Shown here one piece after another: positions 7,441 through 14,596 of a DNA stretch of 34,361 nt. Source of the DNA: Pseudonocardia sp. (GTDB taxonomy: Bacteria > Actinomycetota > Actinomycetes > Mycobacteriales > Pseudonocardiaceae); NCBI RefSeq assembly GCF_029263155.1, contig NZ_JAJCYB010000025.1, positions 1 through 34,361 on the forward strand, written 5' to 3'. The first letter of the stretch is position 1; every line of letters starts with the position of its first letter. Both the position numbers and the translations under genes were made by a program. Below the pieces are notes generated by a model. That model was not told the origin of the DNA, did no database searches, and saw nothing but the letters and a program-made list of their open reading frames with translations.

Positions 7441-8196
7441 TCAGCGGTCGATCACCAGCCAGCCGCCGTGATGGTCACCGACGCGGTAAGGGTGGCCGGT
7501 GGCCGCGCCGAGTGCCTCCAGGGCGGCGGCGTCGAACGTGCGGATGTGACCCCAGGCCGGGTCCGGCACGTCCTCGTAGGGCACGGCGACCACGACGCGG
7601 CGGCGGGCGACCCGCAGCATCTCCGCGAGCACCACCGCGTCGACGCCGGGCGGCAGGTGTTCGAGGAGGTGCACGGCGAACACGGTGTCGGCGGCCCCGT
7701 CGGCCAGTGGGACCGCGGTGGCGTCGCCCGCCACGGTCCGCAGCGGGCGGCCCAGCATCGGGGCGACCGACGCCAGCAGCCGGACGGTACCGGCCGAGAG
7801 GTCCACCGCGGTGACATCGTGCCCGGCGGCCGCGAGCGCCAGTGACAGGAACCCGAAGCAGCACCCCAGCTCCACCACCGAGCCGACGGCCAGTTCCACC
7901 GCCCGGTCGTGCACCGGCGCCATCCCGGCGTTGGTACCGCCCGGCGCGCCGCCGCGGGCGAGCGCGTCGAGGGTGTTGCGGTAGAACGCGGCCCACGCCT
8001 GTGCCGGGTCCGGGGCGGTGGACAGCACCACCGATACGAAGGTGCGCTCGAACGCCGACGCCTCGATCAGGCCGGGGGTGACCAGGTCGGCGGCGATCCA
8101 GTCGGCGAGATCGTTGTTGATCTCGTCGAGTGAGATGCCGTGGCGCAGGCGCCCGTCCGGGCCGATGCGCAGCCGCGGGGCGGTGGCGGTGGTCAT
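7441..8196 (-). CDS. mftM: SAM-dependent methyltransferase, probable mycofactocin-oligosaccharide methyltransferase
   Basis: The 251-residue class I methyltransferase has motif I VELGCCFGFLSLALAAAG, an acidic ribose-binding end VTAVDLS, motif II GDATAVPLADGAADTV, and HLLEHLPPG before the later strands; it ends HHGGWLVIDR. The Gly-Cys-Cys-Phe-Gly form of motif I and the closing HHGGWLV match my memory of MftM, which adds a 2-O-methyl group to the first glucose of the mycofactocin glycan. The location, about 6 kb from mftA and beside the dehydrogenase genes, supports this. It is read on the same strand as the VWA/MoxR/dehydrogenase genes but 327 bases after the VWA gene, with a palindrome in between. 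A general small-molecule methyltransferase is the alternative. Confidence 0.7.
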   Translation of the reverse strand: MTTATAPRLRIGPDGRLRHGISLDEINNDLADWIAADLVTPGLIEASAFERTFVSVVLSTAPDPAQAWAAFYRNTLDALARGGAPGGTNAGMAPVHDRAVELAVGSVVELGCCFGFLSLALAAAGHDVTAVDLSAGTVRLLASVAPMLGRPLRTVAGDATAVPLADGAADTVFAVHLLEHLPPGVDAVVLAEMLRVARRRVVVAVPYEDVPDPAWGHIRTFDAAALEALGAATGHPYRVGDHHGGWLVIDR

Positions 8197-8205
8197 CCCC
8201 GCACG

Positions 8206-8511
8206 CTAGCCGCGCCGGGCCGGCGGCGGACCCCCCGATCGTCCGGGGTCGGGCGAGGGCGGGGCCACCGCACCGGCGTCGTGGGTACCGCGCAGGCGTC
8301 CCGACGGCGGTGCGGTACCCACGACGGGTGTGTCGTCAGGTCGGGGCGGCGTGGCCAGGCCCCCGTCCGCCGCCGCGGTCGGGCGGGGGCCCATCTCCTC
8401 CGGCGCCACCGGCAGGCTCAGCACCGGGCCGAACGACGGCGCGCCGTCGGCGTCGCTGAGCTCGGGCAGCACCGCGCGACCCTCCCGGCCCACTCGCGGG
8501 TCCCGGAACAC
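8206..8511 (-). CDS. Small hypothetical protein (possible gene or fragment)
   Basis: A GTG at 8511 lies 12 bases after the VWA stop and opens a 101-residue frame. The first 50 residues (such as AVLPELSDADGAPSFGPVL) have coding-like third-position GC; the rest is Pro-rich and coincides with a long palindrome, where the codon pattern weakens. There is no clear ribosome-binding site, so translational coupling to the VWA gene would be needed. It could be a real small operon member whose end was replaced by the palindromic element, or a decayed fragment. No family is recognised. Confidence 0.35.
   Translation of the reverse strand: MFRDPRVGREGRAVLPELSDADGAPSFGPVLSLPVAPEEMGPRPTAAADGGLATPPRPDDTPVVGTAPPSGRLRGTHDAGAVAPPSPDPGRSGGPPPARRG
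8277..8326. repeat. 15-bp perfect inverted repeat with a 20-base spacer
   Basis: CGTCGTGGGTACCGC (8277-8291) and its reverse complement (8312-8326) flank a 20-base loop. It lies between the VWA gene and the methyltransferase gene, both read leftwards. It may form a terminator or mRNA-stabilising hairpin, or be a copy of a dispersed palindromic element. Confidence 0.7.
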
Positions 8512-8523
8512 CGGGCGACGTCG

Positions 8524-10053
8524 TCAGCGGCCCACGAGCTCCGCGGCCATCTCGTGGGCGGCGGTCTCCAGGCCGGTGAGGTCGCGGACCACCCGCACCC
8601 GTGAGCAGTACTCCGCGTACTCGGGCAGGTCGCAGCCCCCCAGGCCCCAGGAGTAGCGGGGCTCCGGGGTGAGCCAGATCGTCTCCCGCGCGCGGCGGGT
8701 GATCTCGGCGAACGCCTCGATGTTGGGGTCGTTGCCGTTGCCCCGCCCGTCCCCGAGGATGATCACGGTGGAGCGGCGGTTGACCGCCGAGCCGAAGTCC
8801 TCACCGAACGTGCCGAACGCGGCGCCGTAGTCGGAGTTGGCGTCCACGTCGAGCACGTCGCCGCCGAAGATCAACCCCAGGGCCTGCTCCACGGGGTGGT
8901 CCTCGAACAGGTCGGTGACCTCCGCCAGCTCGGCGACGAACGCGAACGTGCGCACCTGCCCGAACAGGTTCTGCAGGCCGTGCACCAGGTGCAGCGTGAA
9001 CCGGGCCGTGGCGCGCACCGACAGCGACACGTCGGCCAGGATCACCAGGCGCGGCTTGTCCTCCGAGCGCGTGACGGTCACAGGGGAGAACGGGATGCCG
9101 TCGAAGCGCATGTTGCGGCGCATCGTGCGGCCCGAGTCGATCCGTCCCCGGCTGGACACCTTGCGCTTGTGCGTGAGCCCGCCGTGCAGCGTGTGGGCGA
9201 GGCGGCGCAGCGACTCCTCCAGCTCCATGCGCTCGTGCTCGCCGACGCGGTCGACCTCCCGGACCTTCTCCGCCTCCACGCCCTCGACGACCTTGCTCTC
9301 CAGCGCCATCAGGGCCTCGAGGTGCTTCTTCAACGCCTCGGGCAGGCCGGCGAGGACGCCGGTCATGCGGCGGCGCAGCGCGGCCGCGTCGTCCTCGGTG
9401 CCCTCCTGCGACTCCCCGTCCATGTCGTTGAGCCAGCCGAACAGCATCTCCTGCTGGGCCACCGACAGGTCGGCGTCGACCTTGGTGCCCTGCTGCTGGC
9501 TGATCTCCCCGGGCATGCCCGCGTTGTGCAGGCTGTCGGTCTCGATCTGGACCCGCTGGCCCTCCCCGTCGATGCCCTGGCTGTCCTTCGACAGCACGAT
9601 CTCGTCGGTCATCGCGGCCATGTCGATCTTGTTGGCCTCCTGGTGCAGGTTGTACTGCTGCGCCAGGTCGTCGGGATCGAAGTAGTCGCGGATGTCGGCG
9701 GGCTTGCCGTGCTCGTGGCCCTGCTGGGGGGTCTCGCTGGGCTCCTCGCTCAGCGTGAAGCTCTCCAGGTCGCCGGTGTCCTCCAGGTCGCCGTGGCCGT
9801 GCCCGTGGCCGTGCCCGGTGTCCGGGCGCCCGACCTTCACCAGCGCGAAGAACTGGTCGAAGATCTCGTCGAAGATCTCCTCGTCGCGCCGGTCCTTCAC
9901 CAGCGCCACGCGCAGCGCCGCCCGCAGCTGTTCCCGGTCGTGCATCATCCCCGGCTGGCGGGCGCACGCCATGGCGTCGAGCGCCTCCGGGATGGAGATC
10001 CGCACCCCCCGCAGTCGTAACAGCCGGACGAACCGGTGCAACGCGTTCTCCAC
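8524..10053 (-). CDS. CoxE-like VWA-domain protein with a His-Gly tract
   Basis: The 509-residue protein starts at a GTG (10053) behind GAGGAGG. Residues about 1-75 form a helical CoxE-type N-terminus. Residues 80-88 are a GHGHGHGHG tract, followed by an acidic Gln-rich middle region. The VWA domain occupies about 320-505, with the MIDAS motif DVSLS (VILADVSLSVRA), a conserved Thr/Asp region, and ILGDGRGNGND. VWA proteins of this type pair with MoxR ATPases, as in CoxE/CoxD, NorD/NorQ and CbbO/CbbQ, to insert or activate metal centres. The MoxR gene lies 92 bases upstream on the same strand. The client could be the neighbouring alcohol dehydrogenase or the cox-type enzyme 14 kb away; the sequence does not decide. 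Confidence 0.88.
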   Translation of the reverse strand: MENALHRFVRLLRLRGVRISIPEALDAMACARQPGMMHDREQLRAALRVALVKDRRDEEIFDEIFDQFFALVKVGRPDTGHGHGHGHGDLEDTGDLESFTLSEEPSETPQQGHEHGKPADIRDYFDPDDLAQQYNLHQEANKIDMAAMTDEIVLSKDSQGIDGEGQRVQIETDSLHNAGMPGEISQQQGTKVDADLSVAQQEMLFGWLNDMDGESQEGTEDDAAALRRRMTGVLAGLPEALKKHLEALMALESKVVEGVEAEKVREVDRVGEHERMELEESLRRLAHTLHGGLTHKRKVSSRGRIDSGRTMRRNMRFDGIPFSPVTVTRSEDKPRLVILADVSLSVRATARFTLHLVHGLQNLFGQVRTFAFVAELAEVTDLFEDHPVEQALGLIFGGDVLDVDANSDYGAAFGTFGEDFGSAVNRRSTVIILGDGRGNGNDPNIEAFAEITRRARETIWLTPEPRYSWGLGGCDLPEYAEYCSRVRVVRDLTGLETAAHEMAAELVGR

Positions 10054-10071
10054 TGGGCCTCCTCAGAGCTG

Positions 10072-10135
10072 GCACACAGGTCGGCGGGCCCGCACACAGG
10101 TCAGGAGCCGTGTGCGGGCCCCCGGACCTGTGTGC
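10072..10135. repeat. GCACACAGGTC repeats and a 12-bp perfect palindrome between the MoxR and VWA genes
   Basis: GCACACAGGTC occurs at 10072-10082 and 10092-10102, and inverted at 10125-10135. Overlapping this, GGGCCCGCACAC (10086-10097) pairs perfectly with 10110-10121 around a 12-base loop. It fills most of the 92-base gap inside the presumed MoxR-VWA operon. It may regulate expression of the second gene or be a dispersed repeat. Confidence 0.75.
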
Positions 10136-10145
10136 GAGCGGTTGT

Positions 10146-11378
10146 TCACAGCGCCCGCCTGCGGCCCAGGCCCGCCCCGAAGCTACGACTGCCGCGCTCC
10201 GCGGGGACCTTCGGCGGTACCACCGCCTTCGCTCCCGCGTCGCCGCCGAGGGGGTTGCTGCCGTAGGTGTTGCCGAAGCGGCCGGGGGTGTCCTTCGCCG
10301 CGCGCACCGCGCGGCCGTCGACCTCGTCGTCGACGTCGTCGTCGCGGCGACCGGTGGGGGCGACGGGAGCGGGCTCGTGGTCGTCGTGGCCGCCGTGCCC
10401 GTGTCCGTGGCCGTGCCCGTGGCCGTTCTCCGGGACCGTGGCGTTGGGGTCGACGAGCTTCGGGAGCGCGCCGATGGCCTTGCGGACGTCCTTGTCGTAC
10501 TTGACCACCACCGACACCGTGTCGGACAGGATCGTGGCGTCGAGCTCCTGCACCCCCAGCACGGCCAGGGTGCGGGCCCAGTCGATGGTCTCCGAGATCG
10601 ACGGCGACTTGCGCAGCTCCAGCTCGCGCAGCCCGCGCACGACCTGCACCAACTGCTCGGCGAGCGCGTCGGGCAGGCCCGTGTTCTTGCTGCGGACGAT
10701 CTCCAGCTCGCGCTCGGCGGAGGGATAGTCCAGGAACAGGTGCAGGCAGCGGCGCTTGAGGGCGGCCGAGAGGTCGCGGGTGTTGTTCGACGTCAGCACC
10801 ACGTAGGGCGGGGTCGCCGTGGTGAACGTGCCGACCTCGGGCACCGACACCTGGAACTCGGCGAGGGTCTCCAGCAGCACGGCCTCCAGCGCCTCGTCGG
10901 CGCGGTCCACCTCGTCGATGAGCAGCACGACGGGCTGCTCGGAACGGATCGACTCCAGCAGCGGGCGCGAGGCCAGGAAGCGCTCGGAGAAGAACACGCT
11001 CTCCTGCGCGCCGATGCGGTCGACCGCGTCCTCCAGCGTGGGGGCGTCGGCGACGACCTGGCCGATCTTCTCGCGCAGGATCTGGGTGTAGAGCAGCTGC
11101 TTGCCGTAGTCCCACTCGTAGAGGGCCTTGGTCTCGTCCTGGCCCTCGTAGCACTGCAACCGGAGCAACCTGCGGCCGGTCGTGGCGGCGAGCGCCTTGG
11201 CGAGCTCGGTCTTGCCGACGCCCGCGGGTCCCTCGATGAGCAGCGGCTTGTCGAGCCGGTTCACCAGGAAGATCGTGGTGGCGAGCCGCGTGTCCGCGAT
11301 GTACCCCTGCTCGCCCAGTGCCTCGACGACCTCGTCGACGGAGTCGAACGCTCCGGTGCCGGCCTCGAACTGCGACAT
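10146..11378 (-). CDS. MoxR-family AAA+ ATPase with a C-terminal His-Gly tract
   Basis: The start is the ATG at 11378, well placed behind GAGGAACGGAG; this gives 410 residues. The AAA+ core spans residues about 10-300: Walker A GPAGVGKTELAK, Walker B VVLLIDEVDRAD, sensor 1 VLTSNNTRDLS, and the Arg-finger region ALKRRCLHLFLDYP. The tail is unusual: residues about 319-336 are GHGHGHGHGHGGHDDHEP, followed by a charged, flexible stretch. MoxR proteins act with VWA partners to remodel and activate metalloenzymes. The tail could bind Zn, Ni, Cu or Fe, or be a storage or handover site; this is inference. The gene lies between the dehydrogenase (98 bases upstream, behind a terminator-like hairpin) and its VWA partner. 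Confidence 0.92.
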   Translation of the reverse strand: MSQFEAGTGAFDSVDEVVEALGEQGYIADTRLATTIFLVNRLDKPLLIEGPAGVGKTELAKALAATTGRRLLRLQCYEGQDETKALYEWDYGKQLLYTQILREKIGQVVADAPTLEDAVDRIGAQESVFFSERFLASRPLLESIRSEQPVVLLIDEVDRADEALEAVLLETLAEFQVSVPEVGTFTTATPPYVVLTSNNTRDLSAALKRRCLHLFLDYPSAERELEIVRSKNTGLPDALAEQLVQVVRGLRELELRKSPSISETIDWARTLAVLGVQELDATILSDTVSVVVKYDKDVRKAIGALPKLVDPNATVPENGHGHGHGHGHGGHDDHEPAPVAPTGRRDDDVDDEVDGRAVRAAKDTPGRFGNTYGSNPLGGDAGAKAVVPPKVPAERGSRSFGAGLGRRRAL

Positions 11379-11424
11379 GCTGCTCCGTTCCTCTTTCTGG
11401 CCCTTGTACGTCACCCGACCGGGC

Positions 11425-11458
11425 CGAGGGGGCACCGGCCAGCGCCGGTGCCCCCTCG
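11425..11458 (-). terminator. Hairpin terminator after the dehydrogenase gene
   Basis: A perfect 15-bp stem (11425-11439 with 11444-11458) with loop CAGC lies 17 bases beyond the dehydrogenase stop on the minus strand. Only 46 bases remain before the MoxR start, so MoxR either has a very compact promoter or depends on read-through. Confidence 0.75.
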
Positions 11459-11475
11459 ACTGTAAGCGGAGTTGC

Positions 11476-12768
11476 TCAGGTGAGCAGGTCGTCCAGGTCG
11501 CCGTTCATGCAGTGGTCGACCACGGGGCGCACCGTCTCGAAGGTGCACTCCTTCGGGTTGCCCGGGGTGCAGGCGTCACCGAGGACGTGGTTGGTGATGC
11601 GGTCGACGTCGGCCGCGTCGCCCTTGATGACGCTCTCGTTCTCGTAGAACTTGGTCGGGCCGATGCCCAGGCGGTTCTTCGAGTACGAGTCCTGCTTGAC
11701 GTCGACGAAGCGCTCCTGGATGCCCACGTCGCGCAGCAGTCGGATGGACGCGGCGAGCGCGGCCTCGGCGGCCTGGACGTCGGTCATGCCGTGCGTGTCG
11801 ATGTCCATCGCCCGGGCGATGTCGGCGAAGCGCTTGTAGTGCGTGGGCATGTTGAACGCCCACACGCGGGGCAGCGCGACGGCGTTGTTCAGGCCGTGGT
11901 GGGTGTCGTAGAACGCCGACACCGCGTGGCTGATCGAGTGGATGATGCCCAGGCCACCGGAGTTGAACGCCTGCGCCGCGATGTACTGCGCGTTCATCAT
12001 CCCGAAGCGGCCGTCGTAGCCCTGCGGGTTCCAGACCGCCTCACGCAGGTTCTGGTTGGTCAGCTTGATCGCGTGCAGGGCGTTGCCCAGCGACGGGTCG
12101 AAGTTGATCCGGGAGACGTAGGGCTCGGAGGCGTGCGCGAGCACGTCGAAGCCGCACTGGGCGGTGTAGTCGACCGGGCAGCTGTAGTAGAGCACCGGGT
12201 CGTCGATGGCGAGGGTCGTGACGCTCGCGTCGTCGAACGCCACGTACTTGTGGGGGTTGTTCGGGTCGGTCGTGGTGTCGGTGATGACGTAGGCCCAGGA
12301 GGTCTCCGAGCCGGTGCCGGCCGTGGTGGAGACCGCGATGTGCGGCGGGTTCTTCGGGTTCTCGGACTTGTTGAAACCCTCGAACTCGTTGACGTTGCGG
12401 CCGTCGTGGGCCACCGAGACGCGGGCGCCCTTGCAGGCGTCGTGCGAGGAACCGCCGCCGATGGAGACGAAGCTGTCGCAGTTGTTCTGCTGGTACATCC
12501 CCACGGCGTCCATGACGTTGTAGTCCTTGGGGTTGGACTCGACCTTGTCGTACACGACGACCTCGAGGCCGTGGTACTTCATCGACTCGACGATCTTGTG
12601 GACGATGTCGGATCCGCGCAGGCCCGACGTCATCACCAGCGTCTTCTTGAAGCCCAGCTTGAGGGCCTCCGGACCGATCAGCTCGTGTGCGCCCGGACCC
12701 ATGAGGGCACGGGGGAACGGGTGGAACTCCTTGATCGGGAACTGCGGAAGCATCTCTTCGACCTGCAT
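11476..12768 (-). CDS. mno: NDMA-dependent methanol/alcohol dehydrogenase
   Basis: The 430-residue protein begins MQVEEMLPQF at the ATG at 12768, preceded by GAAAGGG; the frame extends further upstream but without a site. It is a group III (iron-type) alcohol dehydrogenase and strongly resembles the NDMA-dependent methanol dehydrogenases of Amycolatopsis and Rhodococcus (PFPIKEFHPFPRAL, VESNPKDYNVMDAV, SIGGGSSHDACKGA). Metal-ligand regions GFDVLAHASEP and IIHSISHAVSAFYDTHHG contain the expected Asp and His residues. These enzymes hold NAD(P) tightly and cannot exchange it freely; mycofactocin is the presumed natural electron acceptor, and the cofactor locus begins 1.4 kb away. It oxidises methanol or other primary alcohols to aldehydes in the cytoplasm. 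A palindrome-rich AT island lies upstream. Confidence 0.95.
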   Translation of the reverse strand: MQVEEMLPQFPIKEFHPFPRALMGPGAHELIGPEALKLGFKKTLVMTSGLRGSDIVHKIVESMKYHGLEVVVYDKVESNPKDYNVMDAVGMYQQNNCDSFVSIGGGSSHDACKGARVSVAHDGRNVNEFEGFNKSENPKNPPHIAVSTTAGTGSETSWAYVITDTTTDPNNPHKYVAFDDASVTTLAIDDPVLYYSCPVDYTAQCGFDVLAHASEPYVSRINFDPSLGNALHAIKLTNQNLREAVWNPQGYDGRFGMMNAQYIAAQAFNSGGLGIIHSISHAVSAFYDTHHGLNNAVALPRVWAFNMPTHYKRFADIARAMDIDTHGMTDVQAAEAALAASIRLLRDVGIQERFVDVKQDSYSKNRLGIGPTKFYENESVIKGDAADVDRITNHVLGDACTPGNPKECTFETVRPVVDHCMNGDLDDLLT

Positions 12769-12864
12769 GGCAGCCCTTTCTGGTGCAGGTAATGGGTCGA
12801 GACCCGACGCTAGGACCCCTGTGGCCCCGAGCACAGAAAGACCGTGAGGAGGGACGGGACCGCC

Positions 12865-12926
12865 CTGCCTGATCGGGCAGCTAACCGTCGCCCTGGCGCT
12901 CTCAGCAGGCAATTGCCAATTAATTG
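12865..12926 (-). promoter_or_regulatory. Palindrome-rich control region of the dehydrogenase gene
   Basis: CTGCC and GGCAG flank TGATCG at 12865-12880. At 12908-12917 lies the perfect palindrome GGCAATTGCC, abutting a second one, CAATTAATTG (12917-12926). This AT island stands out against the GC-rich background, about 140 bases upstream of the ATG. It contains TGCCAATTA (12914-12922), also present in the mftA promoter region. Likely operator and promoter elements; the binding protein is unknown. Confidence 0.55.
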
Positions 12927-12943
12927 CAGCAGTTGTCGACGAG

Positions 12944-14026
12944 TCAGTACCGGCTCACGTTCCAGAACCGGTTCACCTCGACGAAACCGCGCCGGGTGTA
13001 CCAGTGCCGGGGCCGGCCGTCGGCGTCGGCGCTGAGTACCACGAGGTCACAGCCGGCCTCGGCGGCGAGCGCGCGGGCGCCCGCGAGCAGCGTGTGGGCG
13101 TGCGCCCGCCCCCGGTGCTCCGGGAGCGTCTCCACGGCGTCGATGTCGGCGGTCGCCCCGTCGATCCGCAGGACCGCGGACGCCACGACCACGCCCGACT
13201 CGCGCACGGCCAGGCAGCGCAGGTCGACCACCCGTTCCTCCACGAGCAGGCGGTCGGTGAGCTGGGCGATCTCGGCGTCCGGCGCCTCGGGCAGGCGGCG
13301 TCGCCACCCGGCGTCCAGGACCGGACGCAGGGCGTCGACGTCGACGACCTCGACGCGGTCCCGGCTGCCGCCGGCCGGGGCGGTCATCCCGATGAGCGGT
13401 CGCACCCGCCAGTCGCCCTCGCCGAGCGCCGCGGCCGTGGCCTCCAGGTGCCCACCCAGCAGGCGGATCTCGCGGTAGGGGAGCCCGCCGAGCGCACGGG
13501 CGGCGTCCGCGGCCACCGTGGCCGCATCGGTCTCGCCGTCGATCAGCAGCCGGTTGTGCCGGCGGGACGCGGGCACGGTGTCCGTCCGCACCGCCATCCC
13601 GCCGGTCACCGGGATCTCGTGCGTGGCCGCGCGCCGCAGGAACGACGGCTCGAACGCGGCCTGGCGTCCCCCGGCGTCGAGCACGGGCAGCACCGGGGCG
13701 TCGTACCCGCCGTCGGCGCGGGGGCGGTAGGGCAGCACGGCGAGCACCGCGGAGGTGGGGACCGGTCCGTAGGCGTGCGGGAACCGCATGTCGGGCGGAT
13801 CGGTCGGGAGACCGGGCTCGAACCGGACGGGCACGCCGATCCGGTCCGGGTCGAGGGCGAGCACGAGCAGGTCGGGGCGCCCGCCGAACAGCCGGCCGGC
13901 CGGCAGCGCCACCTGATCCGCCGTGGACAGGTGCACGAACTCGGCGACGGACGGGGCGATCACGCCTGCCGCCAGGCAGTCACGCCAGGCCGCGGCGGGG
14001 ATCAGGTGCAGCAGCGGGGTCGTCAT
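12944..14026 (-). CDS. DUF952-GNAT acetyltransferase fusion protein
   Basis: The 360-residue protein starts at the ATG at 14026 (MTTPLLHLIPAAAWRD); a longer frame exists upstream but would run into the mftA promoter. Residues about 4-105 match DUF952, with the VHLSTADQVALPA and FPHAYGPVP motifs. Residues about 175-360 look like a GNAT N-acetyltransferase: ETLPEHRGRAHAHTLLAGA is the acetyl-CoA-binding Q/RxxGxG/A-like loop, and the C-terminus ends WYTRRGFVEVNRFWNVSRY. The substrate is unknown. It lies divergent to mftA, sharing a 103-base intergenic region, and upstream of the dehydrogenase on the same strand. No mycofactocin role is known for such a fusion. Confidence 0.85.
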   Translation of the reverse strand: MTTPLLHLIPAAAWRDCLAAGVIAPSVAEFVHLSTADQVALPAGRLFGGRPDLLVLALDPDRIGVPVRFEPGLPTDPPDMRFPHAYGPVPTSAVLAVLPYRPRADGGYDAPVLPVLDAGGRQAAFEPSFLRRAATHEIPVTGGMAVRTDTVPASRRHNRLLIDGETDAATVAADAARALGGLPYREIRLLGGHLEATAAALGEGDWRVRPLIGMTAPAGGSRDRVEVVDVDALRPVLDAGWRRRLPEAPDAEIAQLTDRLLVEERVVDLRCLAVRESGVVVASAVLRIDGATADIDAVETLPEHRGRAHAHTLLAGARALAAEAGCDLVVLSADADGRPRHWYTRRGFVEVNRFWNVSRY

Positions 14027-14062
14027 CGGCGCAGTCTGCCCCCTTCGATCGGAGGGGAGGCC

Positions 14063-14092
14063 TTGTCTCTGGCACCCGGTGCCAATTAGCGT
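14063..14092 (+). promoter_or_regulatory. Predicted mftA promoter with a palindromic operator in the spacer
   Basis: TTGTCT (14063-14068) and TAGCGT (14087-14092) are 18 bases apart and resemble sigma-A -35 and -10 elements. Between them lies the palindrome GGCACCCGGTGCC (14071-14083), the classic place for a repressor site, followed directly by TGCCAATTA (14080-14088). No mftR-type TetR gene is seen in the window, so the regulator would be encoded elsewhere. Confidence 0.45.
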
Positions 14093-14129
14093 CGGCCGGG
14101 CCCGCGTCACCCGAAGTCAGGAGCTGCCC

Positions 14130-14231
14130 ATGGCCCCCGCACCGGACCCCCAGTCCGTCCACGAAGAGCCCGTGGTCGAGGAGACCCTCGTCGAGGAGGT
14201 CTCGATCGACGGCATGTGCGGTGTCTACTAG
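14130..14231 (+). CDS. mftA: Mycofactocin precursor peptide MftA
   Basis: The 33-residue peptide starts at the ATG at 14130 behind CAGGAG. It ends in IDGMCGVY, the hallmark of MftA. The C-terminal Val-Tyr is decarboxylated and cross-linked by MftC, then released by MftE and processed to the redox-active core. The Glu-rich leader (VVEETLVEEVSIDG) is bound by MftB. The stop codon overlaps the start of mftB by 11 bases, indicating translational coupling. Identification is near certain despite the small size. Confidence 0.97.
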   Translation: MAPAPDPQSVHEEPVVEETLVEEVSIDGMCGVY

Positions 14232-14565
14232 TCCCCCCAGCGGGGTCGACACTGCGGCTGACGTCGTCGCCGGGCCCGCCTCCGCGGGCCCGGCGTTCGA
14301 TCCCCTGCTGCCTCACCGCTGCAGCCCGAGCGTGGCGCTGCGGCCCGAGCCGTTCGGCGCGCTCGTGTACCACTTCGGCACCCGCAAGCTGTCGTTCCTG
14401 AAGACGCCGCAGCTCGTCGTGGTCGTCCGGGACCTGGAGCAGTTCCCCGACGTGCACGCCTCGATCGAGGCGGCGGGCGTCGAGGAGTCACAGCGCCCCG
14501 CCTACCTGCGCGCCCTGGCCGGCCTCGCCGCCAACGGCACCATCGAACCCCGCCCCACCACCTGA
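14221..14565 (+). CDS. mftB: Mycofactocin peptide chaperone MftB (PqqD-like)
   Basis: The 114-residue protein starts at the GTG at 14221, inside the end of mftA. After a variable N-terminus, residues about 34-110 form the RiPP recognition element: VALRPEPFGALVYHFGTRKL then SFLKTPQLVVVV, the diagnostic MftB motif. It binds the MftA leader and presents the peptide to the radical SAM enzyme encoded 31 bases downstream. Confidence 0.96.
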   Translation: MSTSPPSGVDTAADVVAGPASAGPAFDPLLPHRCSPSVALRPEPFGALVYHFGTRKLSFLKTPQLVVVVRDLEQFPDVHASIEAAGVEESQRPAYLRALAGLAANGTIEPRPTT

Positions 14566-14596
14566 GAGTTCACACCTCTCCACGAGCGGAGCTCCT

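Noticed and set aside
12769..12912. N-terminal extension of the dehydrogenase up to 12912
   Set aside because: The family begins MQVEE-like at 12768 with a proper ribosome-binding site; the extra 48 codons overlap the palindromic control region and look non-coding.
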